Part shown: positions 28,401-38,262 of the stretch, piece by piece
Numbering within the stretch: position 1 is the first letter of the stretch
Layout of the letters: the number at the start of each line of letters is the position of its first letter
Assembly: GCA_008360975.2 (NCBI GenBank)
Contig: CM039183.1
Span: forward strand, 76,461,850-76,525,849
Direction: 5' to 3'
DNA length: 64,000 bases
Source: Lichenostomus cassidix
Lineage: Eukaryota; Chordata; Aves; Passeriformes; Meliphagidae
Notes under the pieces: generated by a model
The model's database searches: none
Seen by the model: only the letters and a program-made list of their open reading frames with translations
What the model was told of the DNA's origin: nothing
Made by a program: the position numbers and the translations under genes

Positions 28401-31400
28401 TGTTTCATGTCAGGCTGAGGTGTTCAATTGATGTGTTTGTAATAAACTAATAATATGAATTACTAGAAGGAAATACAGAAGTTTTTAATCATTTGGATAC
28501 ATATCGTGTCAATTTATGGGGTAAGCTTTAACATCAGATTGCTGATTGATTAATTTGAGAGAGTCTCTCTACTACCAAACATACTAGCAACATCTGCATT
28601 AGCTTCATCCCTGAGGAAGAGATTCCTAACTTTTTGTAGATGATCCTGGGGTTATGAAAAATAGTTTCATAGCAGCTTTAAACAAAATGGTAACTTAAAA
28701 AAAGCCCCACGAGTGATACTGAGATAGGAATATGAAATTCAGGAGGAAAAAACCTAAACCCCAACACATTTTCTCATTACCATTTTCCTGCTTCTGTGAG
28801 CTTTTACCTTTGTTCCTGTCTGTTTTAATAGAAAATTATATTTTGGGTCAATCTTATATTGATTTCCAAATTGTTTTCTATATTTTAGGTGTTATATAAC
28901 AGAAATTCCATTTTGCTTAAAAAAAAGAAGAAAGGAAAAAGAAATTATTAATAGCATATATAGAAAACCAGTATGGTTTACCTTCGTGTTGCCATCACAA
29001 GACACAGTTTGCAGTAAAATTAATTTTCCACTCATCCTCATTATTATGTTTAAATATGTAGGTCATCCTTTGAATGTTAGTCTGACTTCAGTCTAGGTAC
29101 TAGACTTAGTACTTTCATAAACCAAAGTAAATCAAATGCAGTTTTTTGTAGTGCTTTATAGAGACTAACAGTATAGGTGAAATAAGCTTATCTTGGAAAA
29201 AGCAGGAGTATGAAAATCAGTACTCACAGGTTCTGGGGAACTTACGATTGAATATAGGAAAGAAAGATTCACCCCAAGTGTTGTCAAATGCTGCAGCAGA
29301 CTACTCAGAGAGGCTGTGGAATCCTCAGCTTTGGAGATACTCAAAATTTGTCTGGACATGACTCTAGAGAGAGTTGTACCAGAGACATCTAGAGGTCCAT
29401 TCCAGTCTAAATTATTCATAATTCTGTATTGCTTTGTTGATGATCCATATTTGAATCATAACTTTTCCTGCCTAACATTAGTTCATAATAGTCAAGTGAA
29501 AAGGGAAAGCAGTGCTTTCAGATTTTAAGTTTTCAAATGTTAAATTCACCTCCAGATTGTTTTGGTGCTGAATTTTTTGGATTCTGTTGGGGTAATACAC
29601 ATCAAGAAACAGGGAACTTAATTTCCTCACACGAAGTAGTATAATGAAAGAATATTATACTGTGATCTCATCAGTTTGTTACCACCATAACTGGTTGTTT
29701 TCTAATACACCGTTTGTATTTCTTGCTACTACTACCACCACTACTTATATCTTAATTTGAAGACAATTACTAGATTTGAAGTTGTCAACTTTGTAATAAG
29801 TTTGGAACTAGACACATAGGAGGTGACTTGATTTCTGATAAAAATTGATCTGGTCATGACTTTTTTTTTTTTTTTTAATTGACATGTAAATTTTAAAAGT
29901 ATTTCAGTTCAGCACTATGACGGTATGTCCTTTTCCATTCCCAAGAGATTATTTCTGGCATATATACTGGGTTTTGTGTTCTTCTACATGTCCCCACTGA
30001 TCTCCTGTCTCAAATTTCCTAAGCATGAGACCTAAATTCTTGGAAATAATGCCTCGTAGACATTTTGTAAATGTGTATGAAAGCAGTATTATAAAACTTG
30101 TATTTTTTCTTTTACTCTGTGCTGAAATTAAAATACTGGATGCTGGTATGCATATACTACCCAGTGTAGTGTCATGCATATATGCCCATTCTGTCTGTGA
30201 GGCAGCTTTGGTACTGAAACCAGTATAGCCACGTTGCATTAGCACTCACAGGAGGCTCCTTAGTCCTGTGGGGGAGCTTCACTTGTATCAACAGTAGGTC
30301 AGCATTGTCTTTAAGGACATACAAACCAGAAGTTTTAAAAATGGTGTTATTCTGGCTTAATGTCCTGGATCTTGTAAAGAATTCTATTTTTTTGCTCTCT
30401 ACAGCTGTGCTTTTTGTAAATGTTATGTTTGTTGTTACATGCAAAGAAACTTTAAATTGTTTTTTGCACATGTTGTTTGCACATTTGCAGTCTTACTTTT
30501 AAAGAATGAAAATTTCTTAAATTTGTTGCTGTGTCATTGAAATACAACTGGCACACCTGATTATTACATTTTGGTAAGCCTCATATTCTCTATACAATAA
30601 AATGCACATTCCAAAATAAGCCAGATTTTTTTGGAGCAATTTTGATTTTGTCTGTGAAATGTACATATGTGCTTCTTGTAGGCAGAGGTCAATTCATCCA
30701 GGAGGTCTGATGCTGGACCCTCAAACACATCAGGACTGAACCACTCTGCTGCTTCACAGGAGCCCCAGCAGGATGGTGCAGCTAAAGCATTCCCAGATCC
30801 AGCAAGTGCAACGGTATGGTCCATCTTTGAGCTTTATTGGGCATGGTCTGAACATTAAATTGATCCTCTTAAGCTGATTGGAGTCCTGATTAAGAGTATG
30901 TAGTTCACATATTTATTCTGGAACTCTTGCATACTTTTATATAAAATCTATTAGCAAATGGTCGGCTGAATCACTTTTAGAAATGGCAATCTCTACTTTC
31001 ACTTCCTTCTCTTAAAAGAATAAATAATGTTCTTTTAGCAATTCTTCTTCCCAGTGTTTTCTTTAATGTATGGATTAAGTGTTCATTAAAATTTTATGGT
31101 GTCTGAAGCACTACAGTTTGCCATCTGCATAATGTAGCATGAGTTTTTTCAACAGAATTCTTAGCCAGAGGCAAAAAAATGTTTCAGTGATAACCTGTGG
31201 CTTTTAAAGATTAATTAATAGTATCTTCTTGGTTTTTATAACCTCTTAAGTAAGTCTAAAATATTCTTACCATTTGAAGTATGACACTTATGTTTTAATA
31301 CTGCTAGGTGTAGGGATTACATAAAGGTTTCAGAAGTGACCGAGGTCTGGTGATGGCCAAAGCAGCTGCAGTTAGGACTGTTGCAAATGCAGTCTAAATT

Positions 31401-34400
31401 CACTGATAAATTGCAGGCAAATCCCAGCTAAGCTGCCTTTTTTAGAGAGGGTGGGCCTGCAGATTGGTTAAAAAACCTAAAACGTCAAATAACGTCAGAA
31501 CATCTGTTGTGTGTTTGCAACATATTTTCAAGCTATGTAAAAATATAAACGTGCTAATAGCATACTTTTTTCCCCACAATAAGGATTTTTCCAGGTTGTT
31601 CAGGATTTAATAAACTATTTTATTTTATTCTTCTTATTTCAAATCCTGGCTAATATAGTAGAAAGAGGCATTGCGGGCATTTTCTTGAGGAGAAAGACTT
31701 TTAAAAATTAATCACATTTTTAAGAAAACAGTTTTTATCAATTATACTGATTTAATAATTAATGATTAATTTAGTTTTCAGAAGAACAGTCCCTTGGGAA
31801 ATTAGACTTTAAATATTTAAATGTATGTAAAAATATTTATATATATGATTAACTGTAAATGATAAGTACATTCATGTTTTAAGGAATTGAACTGTTACAT
31901 TCATGATAATTAGTTTTAGTTTGAACCAACACCTGTCTTTCTGAGCTGTCGTCTTTTAAGTGTTAGGAATTAACTGGAGCCATTCAGTAGTTAAAATAGC
32001 CACCCAGTGGAATAAAGAAGTGTGTAACTGGAAAGACTATTTTAAGGAATTTGAGCATGCTATTTTTGTGTTCTTATTCATGTGAAAGTTAATAGAAATC
32101 TTTTCAAAGTAGGGCACTCTGGGCCTTGATCTGCTTAGAGGTGTGAACGAGAATCCATGCAAACCACAGATCTTTTCTACTCAGCTGGGTTTCTTGCATG
32201 TGTAAAATCTGTTTATTGAGTTCTTGTTTTGTAAAGACCTAATTCAGCCTTATTGTGTTAGATGTGGGCAACATCAAAACATACCATTCTTTCTGGATAA
32301 AATGTTTGCCACTTACTCTACAAATGTGTGTTTAATTAAAAGCTATTGTAGAAAATTTGCTGGTTTTACTCTCTTTGAGAGTAAAAAGGGGACAAGTAGG
32401 CCCAATGAATTCTTGTATTAGCTTGTGTAATTTCTTTCAGTATAGTAGATTAATGTGTCTCACTCTGAAGCCTTGAGACCTTATGTGTTTCTAGATGATA
32501 CAGCAGTGAATACGAGAAGTAATCATGCAGAAAAAAATTGAGTGTTACCTTTATTTTGCTCCTAGAACAGTTGTAACCAGTCTTCATTAAAGACACAATG
32601 GTAAATAGGTGCTGAGGAAAGGGTCACCTCTAGATGAAGCTCAGGGACTCTGTGTTTTACTATGGGACTGCTTCATCGTTGAGTTTGTTCTTTCCAGCAA
32701 CAATTCTCTACTCCATGATTTTTTTTACCTTTAAGTTGCTTGAAAGGACAGAGGTTCTTGGAATGCATTAATGGCAAGATATTTGTGAGCACAGTGATGT
32801 CCTTTTTGAACGAGCTTAACTAAATTCTCGTGTGAAGAGCACACTGAAATGGGTCTCTGGCATGGCATCACTTTGTGTCCATTTCTTTGTTCCATGCAGG
32901 ACCTTATTCCTGAACAAAGAATTTTTCATTCCATCAGAAGAAAAGATATTTTGAATTAGCTCTCCCTTCTGTCAGCTTTCACTTTGGGAAAGGATTTTAG
33001 CCTCACTGACTAAAGAAGCACCAAGACTTAGAGTATTTCAGTTAAGCATGTATTTTTCAGATTTCAGAACTCAAACTGTAGTTTATTTTGGCTGTCATAC
33101 AGATTCTTGCCCTTGGAAGATACTGTGTAATTGCTGCATGAGTGTGTTTGTTATGCTGTGGGAGAGGTGCACTCAGACTTCTTGACTTTTGGGCTTTCCC
33201 TGTGTGACCAGGTCTTCCAGGTCACTTCCCTTCCTCCCTGCCTTCTCCTGTCTTTCGCCACACCAGCAGTGGTTGTTCCCACTCACAATCCTGTTAGTAA
33301 TGACTGCAGTGTGCAACACTGGTGCAGATGTTGCACATTGGCTGTTAAGTTTTATGTGTCTGTATTATTAGAGAATACTTATCCAGCCTTTAAACAGCTT
33401 ATCTTTGAAGGAAGAAGGAGGGGAAGGGGTTGATTCTCACGCCAGCAAGAGCTGTTTCCCAAGAGAACTTGTCACAACAACATTGTCACGGCTTGCCAGG
33501 TGCAAGGCAACGAGTACAGCAGCATGAGAACAAGAAAAGGAACAACGCTGCTCTGGAAAATGCTGCCACAGCAGCTTGTGTAAAAGGATACTGAGCTGCA
33601 AAGAACAGTCTAGGCATTAACAAGACTAAAACAATAGGCTGCCTAAGGCATTATGCAGCATTGTACTTTTGAGGAGTCTGAACCCAGAACATCTCTGACT
33701 GGATGACTTCTGACAATACTTTTATCTTTTTTTTTTTTTAATTTGTAGTAGCTGTTGATGTCTACTCAGGGGAGAGGTAATGGTACATTATTCTTGTTTG
33801 ACTAATCAAATTATAAGCAAGGTACTGCTGGAAGTTGGCTTGAAAAAAGTAATTGCCCTTAGTATTAAGGTGAGATCCTTCCACATCTGAGCAAAACAAT
33901 GTTTTTGAAGGAATATATTATAGATCTCAGATTGGACTTGGGTCCAGTGGTCACCTAAATTTTGTTACCAAAACTCTGAACACAATCTGTGGGACTCATT
34001 AGTGGAGGCTGGAGATCACTGCAGTTTACTGAGTAACAGGGGCTGGTAGGCTGCATTTCCCTCTCTGCCCCCCTGATTGCACTGACTAAATCCATGTGGA
34101 TTATGGGTGTCTGAATTCCCCCCAGATACAATACATTTGGTGTATTGATATGGAATGATGTCCCACCTTGGGGCTTATAGCTAATGAATACAGTTGATGC
34201 TTGATAAAGTTTATCAAGTAACAAGTAATTATTATTTTTAAAATAATGGCCTGGAGATACACAGGGTGCAATGAATGCTACCATTCTTCAGTAGACTGAA
34301 CATGATATAAATTCCCTTACTTGCATTTGTTAGACAGTATAAGTTTTGTTAATTCTAATATATTTTACTGCAGTAGCCCTATTATTCAAACTCAGATGTC

Positions 34401-37179
34401 CTTGGAGCAAAGTTTTCTACCCATCCTAACAGTTTCAAAAGCTTAATAAATAATAAAACACGTAGTAATATAAACAGTGCATGTAATAATATGATGCCTG
34501 TGTGTATTAGAGGTCTGTAAAGATCAGATGCTAAAGGTTGCTACAATGTAACTCTTACTAGTTATAATTTTAGTCTCTTAAGCCCTCATTCACATTTCCC
34601 ATATGGTTTGGCAGAAACAATTAATGGAAATTGTGCCATGTAAGGTGTTGTGTTAGTCTAAAAACCTTGCAGTGTTTGCTCAAGAAGAGTTTAAAGATTT
34701 CTCTTAAGTTGAAGACAATAGTGATTAAAAAAAAAGTAGAACAGCCCATCTGCCACTTTTGAGATTCTTAACAAGTCTTCAAACAAAAAAGTCTGTCTAT
34801 CTATCTGTCTGTCTGTCTAAGATATTGTAGCACCTAGATCCAAATTCATATTGGGTAATAATCCCTCATTTCTTATCTAACTTTCTTCTACATGTCTAGT
34901 AATAATTGGTCATTGATTATGTTTGGAATCATAAGGTGATGCATTAGCTGAGCTTCAGGTGAAGCCCTTGGTCTGATGCTGCCCCAGTGCATCTATAATT
35001 TCCTCAGAAAAGTAATTTAAAATCTTGAAATTCTCAGTGAGGTTTCTCTTGAATCACAGATCTGCTCATGTCAGTGTAAGACAGCTTGTTCTATTCAGAA
35101 CAGGGCCTTTCTGTTTTATTTTTAAATTTGAATTTCGCAGGTTTGAGAAGATCTGTGTGACAGCTGGTGCTAGTTACTTTTGTTAGTAAGATAAGGATAA
35201 GGAATATTTCTAGACTTTTCTGGTTCTTTAAAAACTATCTGAAGAAGAAAAACACTGCCTATGGAATTGGTAGTTCTTGTGTCCTGAATTCACTTCTCTC
35301 CCTCTCGCCTTCTGGAAGATGGGAATGTAGATGAATCTAGGAACTTCATTTTTCAAAGACTTGGCTTCCCTAAGTCTTCATTTTCCTTGGCATGAGGAGC
35401 TTTTAAGCGAGTTAAGTGTAAAGCAGAATTACTTTCTTCTGTAGTGTACTGGAAATCATGACATGCTGCTTGTGGTTTTCTTGTCTGTCTCTGCTGATAA
35501 AATATATATTTTAAAAACATTTTTTCTTTGAATCTACCCAAGCTGCTTTGCTTCTTTAGGCAAGACGCCTGTGTAAACAGGCAAGTTGTCAAATGTGGCA
35601 AGTAATTGCATCAGTACTTCCTTGCTGATGATAAAGAGTGGCAAATACTACTGATGAGGAGGTATGAAGGGAAGGCCTCTTCCCTGGGCTAGACAAATCA
35701 CTGACTAGGTGAAAATTTTAAACTCTTTCTCCACACACAGAAGAGTCACCAGACCAAGTGCTATTTACTGTCTTGTGGATTGTCAAACCTGATATGCAGT
35801 TGAGGACATTCCTGACTGGTCATGTGTAAAGGGTATCTTTTATGGATGTAGTAGCTGGCTGAAGCGGTGCTTAAGGTTATAGATATTGTGTCCATTAAAA
35901 GGCTTTGGAAACAAATATAAAATGTCCAGAATTCTAGTTACAGTTATTGTTACAGTTTCACCTACTGTAACAATAATCTTTTAGAAGGAAAGGGGGAGAA
36001 AGCTAACTCTGGAAAATTGCTGCAAGTTGCTTTGACTAGGAATACCAGAAAACTATTCTGAGGATTGTAAATAAGACTTAAAAATTAAAAAACTTCAAAT
36101 TTTTCTCAGAGCTTCTTTTTTTTTAGCACTTAAATTGAGCTCTGTCAAAATGTTTATTTCTAATGACTGTGCTGTATCACTGTTTTTAATATTAAACGTT
36201 GGAAGTTTGAGCTTTTTAGTATTGCAAGAGGATTAGTCTGGTGGAAGATGAGATCTCATATTTTCCAGTTCGTAAGACTGAAATTTGTTTTCTTCAGCGT
36301 AAAACTCTCCTGATGAGTAGAACATCCTTTGGCGAAGTTTATTTTTTAGTACTTGTAATGTCAGACCGAGTTTGACCAGTAGAGGGCATTAGGTAAGTGC
36401 CTGCACACGTGCTGTGCTTGGGAACTCCTGCTGGGATCATGCAGGTGGTTTGTGGTTAGGATTTTTGTTTTGTTTTTTTCAGGGGTGGTGGTGGCGATGA
36501 GAACAGACTTCTCTCCATCCTTTTCTGGCTTCCCCAACTTGTTTCCCCTTCAGTATAGGTGACGTTGCAAAACCTTGGAGACTAAACTGTCTGGAGGATT
36601 ATTAAAGATTTCTTGGGCAGCAAAGAGTTAAAAAAAAATCCCAGACAAAGATCTTTGAAATCTCTTTAACACAAATACGGTTTGACAGACTTCCTTCAGC
36701 CTTGGCCATAGAGCTACTAATTTTCACCTTGAAATACACTTCTTCTCAGGATAGCGTATGGACAAAAACAGCAGCTATAACAATCTTGTAATTATTAGTG
36801 ACATGTATTAACGGTTACCTGAAGAGTATGTTTTAGTCCTCACGATTTTATCTCTTGCTAATCTTATGTACTGTCTTGTCTCACAACTCTCAATGTTCCT
36901 TTTTAGTCTGGAGCTCAGACCAGCAGTGCAGTGGCTGGCCAGGAGCGCACTCCAGCTGTGTCCCCCAGCAGCACCTCGATGAGTCCCCGGCAACGCCGTG
37001 CTCAGCAGCAGAGCCAGAGACGAGCCCCAACCTCCACTGACTTCAACCGGGCACAGCAGCCGAGAGTCAACACGAACCACACGGGGTCAACTGTTCTCAT
37101 TGTCTTGCTGACCTTTGCGCTGGCAGCTCTCATATTTCGTAGAATTTGTTTGGCTAATGAGTATATATTTGAGTTATAA
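10432..37179 (+). CDS. UBE2J1: UBE2J1, ER tail-anchored ubiquitin-conjugating enzyme E2 J1 (complete, 8 coding exons)
   Basis: Joined coding segments are 10432-10462, 21342-21415, 22797-22928, 23480-23564, 24906-25011, 26899-27028, 30682-30813 and 36907-37179. All borders are GT-AG and phases match, giving 320 codons against about 318 in human. The product is the mammalian Ubc6-like E2 that accepts ubiquitin from E1 on a cysteine and passes it to misfolded ER proteins during ER-associated degradation. Residues about 10-160 form the UBC fold with catalytic Cys91 in GKKICLSISGHHPETW. Ser184, reported as a stress-linked phosphorylation site in mammals, is kept in the context ISFK. A low-complexity linker follows, then a hydrophobic anchor at about 292-307 and a short luminal tail. 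The start codon has a strong Kozak context (GCCATGG) and matches the family N terminus. Identification is very secure. Confidence 0.97.
14796..15377 (+). mobile_element. Solo LTR of an avian endogenous retrovirus (copy 1)
   Basis: The segment begins TGTCGTGGTCTTGGCTGAGATAG, in outline, and ends in TTTAAACCAAAACA, consistent with TG...CA LTR termini. It aligns by eye along its length with the second copy at 59059-59619, sharing blocks such as GTGCTGTGTTTTGGATTTAG and GAGAGAGCATGGCCAGCACA. The poly(A) signal ATTAAA is at 15238-15243, but the TATA motif kept in the other copy is changed here (TATCAG at 15061-15066). No retroviral internal genes flank it, so it is a solo LTR left by recombination. 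A clear target-site duplication was not seen. Confidence 0.85.
16643..16720 (+). repeat. A-rich low-complexity tract (CAAA-type)
   Basis: About 80 bases made almost wholly of A with interspersed C (AAAC, AAC and AAACC units). It might be the decayed tail of a retroposed sequence, but nothing recognisable precedes it. Confidence 0.8.
17950..17975 (+). repeat. 13-bp tandem duplication with a tRNA B-box-like core
   Basis: GTGTTCAAATCCT occurs twice in a row without mismatch. Each unit contains GTTCAAATCC, which resembles the internal B box of tRNA genes, but no A box, acceptor stem or cloverleaf can be drawn around it. Confidence 0.8.
19024..19415 (-). mobile_element. CR1 LINE 3' fragment, reverse orientation (first of a pair)
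   Basis: The minus strand of this segment is a CR1 3' end: on the plus strand it opens with ACAGAATGGTTTGGGTTGG and goes on through CR1 tail blocks including CCAGGGATGAGGCA, CAACTTGTTCCAGTGCCTC and CTTCTTCAGGCTGAACAACCCC. It is degraded and 5'-truncated. A second, separate copy starts within about 15 bases. Confidence 0.9.
19428..19772 (-). mobile_element. CR1 LINE 3' fragment, reverse orientation (second of a pair)
   Basis: The same succession of CR1 tail blocks recurs: GGCTTGGGTTGGAAGGCACC, CTCCAGGGATGGGGCATCC, CCATTCCCCCTGTCCTGTT. It ends near the GGAAAGCTGAAGTTAGGTC block. The order of blocks restarts from the 3' terminus, so this is an independent insertion rather than a continuation of the first. 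Confidence 0.9.
21342..21415 (+). CDS. UBE2J1: UBE2J1 coding exon 2
   Basis: With one base from exon 1 it encodes AVKRLMKEAAELKDPTDHYH followed by AQPLE, the first helix of the UBC fold and the residues after it. It is preceded by a T-rich tract and AG at 21340-21341, and followed by GT at 21416. It ends in phase 0. Confidence 0.96.
21416..22796 (+). other. UBE2J1: UBE2J1 intron 2
   Basis: Non-coding, about 1.4 kb, with a pyrimidine-rich stretch near 22747-22780 ahead of the acceptor. No repeat or RNA gene recognised. Confidence 0.85.
22797..22928 (+). CDS. UBE2J1: UBE2J1 coding exon 3
   Basis: Encodes 44 residues (36-79) beginning DNLFEWHFTVRGPPDSDFDG and ending PPSIILLT. This is the central beta sheet of the UBC fold, including the PPEYPMKPP motif typical of E2 enzymes. 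Flanked by AG at 22795-22796 and GT at 22929-22930; both borders are phase 0. Confidence 0.97.
22929..23479 (+). other. UBE2J1: UBE2J1 intron 3
   Basis: A 551-base intron with consensus borders. No feature recognised inside it. Confidence 0.85.
23480..23564 (+). CDS. UBE2J1: UBE2J1 coding exon 4 (catalytic cysteine)
   Basis: Encodes residues 80-107 plus one base, starting ANGRFEVGKKICLSISGHHP. Cys91 is the ubiquitin-accepting cysteine. The canonical HPN tripeptide of most E2s is absent, and TANGRF occupies the area before the cysteine, as is normal for the Ubc6/UBE2J group. Borders are AG at 23478-23479 and GT at 23565-23566. Confidence 0.97.
23565..24905 (+). other. UBE2J1: UBE2J1 intron 4
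   Basis: Non-coding intron of about 1.3 kb, AT-rich, with a poly(A) run near 24750-24765. No mobile element recognised. Confidence 0.85.
24906..25011 (+). CDS. UBE2J1: UBE2J1 coding exon 5
   Basis: Starts with the last two bases of an isoleucine codon split across the junction and encodes IRTALLAIIGFMPTKGEGAI followed by GSLDYTPEERRALAK. It forms the C-terminal helical part of the UBC domain. Borders are AG at 24904-24905 and GT at 25012-25013. Confidence 0.96.
25012..26898 (+). other. UBE2J1: UBE2J1 intron 5 with CR1 insertion
   Basis: About 1.9 kb. Nearly half is the CR1 LINE fragment at 25535-26345; the rest is AT-rich unique sequence without recognisable genes. Confidence 0.85.
25535..26345 (+). 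mobile_element. CR1 LINE fragment carrying a dead reverse-transcriptase C-terminal region
   Basis: Forward-oriented CR1 ORF2 remnant. Translation shows DFSKAF, then RWIKNWLSCLAQRIVI and LGPVLFGVINGLD, the reverse-transcriptase region after the catalytic core, followed by a decayed form of the active-site region (KDAGDTKL in place of the usual FADDTKL). Further on come QCALAAKKANG-like and ECWVQVG-like blocks and the LGVFSLQKRR motif near the ORF end. Frameshifts and stops separate the pieces, so it cannot make protein. It breaks off before the CR1 3' terminus. Confidence 0.88.
26899..27028 (+). CDS. UBE2J1: UBE2J1 coding exon 6
   Basis: Completes a lysine codon and encodes SQDFCCEMCGTSMKTALLPL and on to ELARQISFK, up to residue 186. 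This is the end of the folded domain and the start of the linker. Ser184 lies in ISFK at its end. Borders are AG at 26897-26898 and GT at 27029-27030, phase 0. Confidence 0.95.
27029..30681 (+). other. UBE2J1: UBE2J1 intron 6
   Basis: A 3.65-kb intron. It contains a degraded CR1 end (29215-29428) and T-runs near 27417-27432 and 29863-29877. No exon or RNA gene recognised elsewhere. Confidence 0.85.
29215..29428 (+). mobile_element. Old, degraded CR1 3'-end fragment
   Basis: Blocks resembling a CR1 tail are present in order: GACTACTCAGAGAGGCTGTG, CTTTGGAGATACTCAAAA, CTGGACATG and a terminal CTAGAGGTCCATTCCAGTCT. Divergence is greater than in the other CR1 copies, suggesting an older insertion. 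Confidence 0.75.
30682..30813 (+). CDS. UBE2J1: UBE2J1 coding exon 7 (cytosolic linker)
   Basis: Encodes 44 residues (187-230) beginning AEVNSSRRSDAGPSNTSGLN and ending DPASAT. Rich in Ser, Ala, Gln and Pro, it is probably disordered and connects the E2 domain to the membrane anchor. The first residues AEVNSS agree with mammals and the rest diverges. Borders AG at 30680-30681 and GT at 30814-30815; both phase 0. Confidence 0.93.
34791..34819 (+). repeat. TCTG/TCTA tetranucleotide microsatellite
   Basis: Seven tetranucleotide units mixing TCTG and TCTA, GTCTGTCTATCTATCTGTCT and on; probably length-variable. Confidence 0.85.
36376..36387 (+). promoter_or_regulatory. CTCF core motif match in UBE2J1 intron 7
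   Basis: CCAGTAGAGGGC fits the published CTCF core CCASYAGRKGGC at every position. It lies 520 bp upstream of the last UBE2J1 exon and about 3.7 kb upstream of GABRR2. Occupancy cannot be judged from sequence. Confidence 0.45.
36907..37179 (+). CDS. UBE2J1: UBE2J1 coding exon 8 (membrane anchor and stop)
   Basis: Encodes residues 231-320 and the TAA stop at 37177-37179. The conserved block TSMSPRQRRAQQQSQRR lies just upstream of the anchor STVLIVLLTFALAALIF, followed by RRICLANEYIFEL. This is the C-terminal tail anchor that places the enzyme in the ER membrane facing the cytosol. The acceptor AG is at 36905-36906. Confidence 0.97.
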   Translation, partial: SGAQTSSAVAGQERTPAVSPSSTSMSPRQRRAQQQSQRRAPTSTDFNRAQQPRVNTNHTGSTVLIVLLTFALAALIFRRICLANEYIFEL

Positions 37180-38125
37180 GGTGGTTTGTCCTAACAGCAG
37201 TGACTTGAATGCTTCACTGTACATTCTGTATTGGCTATGACATGAGAACTGTTTACAAAGGTTACTTTTTGTATTTACGCTTAAATCCTTATGAATGTTA
37301 AAGTACCTACAGATAGATTACTCGTAAGAAAAACAAAGTTGGACATGTAGGATATGCTGGACGAGTTTTATTTGAGTGTCCACTAGATACTTGGAGAAAC
37401 AGTGCAATGGAGTAGTAACATTAGGGCATGTGGGATGGGACTAAATCTGAGTCATTTATAAACTAGAAAAAGACAATTTTTAAAAAGTGGTTGATTGATT
37501 TTTTTATGGGGCATAAATGCCCATCTAAATACCCCACCTAAGTTAGTATAAGATTTGACACTGAGGAGGGGATTATAAAATGAAACACTACTATGTGTTT
37601 GTGTCTGGTGAGCTCTTAATTTAGAGGGAATACAGTTTTGTAACCACTTCTATTTACCATGACACATTTCCGGAGGAGGAACACATACAAATTGGTTTTG
37701 ATGCTGCTTTGTGTGTGTGGAAGGGGGAAAGGAGTACAGTAGGAAAGTAAGCGCCAGAAAACTACTTGCATTATTTTGATTTTTATTTTTTGGAAGAAAG
37801 ATTGGATAATCTTTTGAAAGATTTGAATGTCCTCTTCTAGTACTTTCAATTGTATATCTTGTTTTTAAAATTTGAAGATTATAAAAAACATGTCTATTCT
37901 TGCAATAGTTATAAATATGTAATATAATTATTTACCCGGACCTATTGTCTTTTAATTATACCAGAAATATACATAATGTGTTGAACTGAATGTTTCATAT
38001 GTGGTTTTATTTACTAAAGAAAATTTAAACCTTATTATACTTAAATTCTTATATATATGAACATGCTTAAGAGAAGTATTTATTACAACCCTGATAGTAA
38101 TAAAGTTTCGAGCCAGTCTTTGGGT
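37180..38125 (+). other. UBE2J1: Probable UBE2J1 3' UTR
   Basis: AT-rich sequence directly after the stop codon with no coding potential. The first consensus AATAAA is at 38099-38104, so a transcript end near 38125 is plausible. Longer forms are possible using AATAAA at 38935-38940 or 39547-39552. Confidence 0.55.
38099..38104 (+). promoter_or_regulatory. UBE2J1: Candidate polyadenylation signal (AATAAA)
   Basis: Canonical hexamer about 920 bases after the stop codon. A strongly G/T-rich tract begins about 50-60 bases further on, which could serve as the downstream element, though it is somewhat distant. Confidence 0.5.
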
Positions 38126-38147
38126 ATGTTTTAAGTATCACATGACA

Positions 38148-38262
38148 GTTTGTTTCTTGTTTGTCTGGGGTTTTTTTTGGTTGGTTGGGTTTTTTTTGGG
38201 GGGGTTTCTTTTGGTTGGTTTGGTTTTTTTTTCTTTGTTCTTTTTGGGGGGTTTTCAAAACC
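38148..38262 (+). repeat. G/T-rich low-complexity tract
   Basis: Over a hundred bases made mostly of T runs with G runs (GGGG, GGTTGGTTGGG, GGGGGGG, GGGGGG). The repeated G runs on the plus strand could in principle form a quadruplex. Confidence 0.85.

Larger units (their letters stand above)
30814..36906 (+). other. UBE2J1: UBE2J1 intron 7 (6.1 kb)
   Basis: AT-rich intron with a short TCTG/TCTA microsatellite (34791-34819) and a CTCF-like motif (36376-36387). I recognise no exon, RNA gene or clear mobile element in the remainder. Confidence 0.8.
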
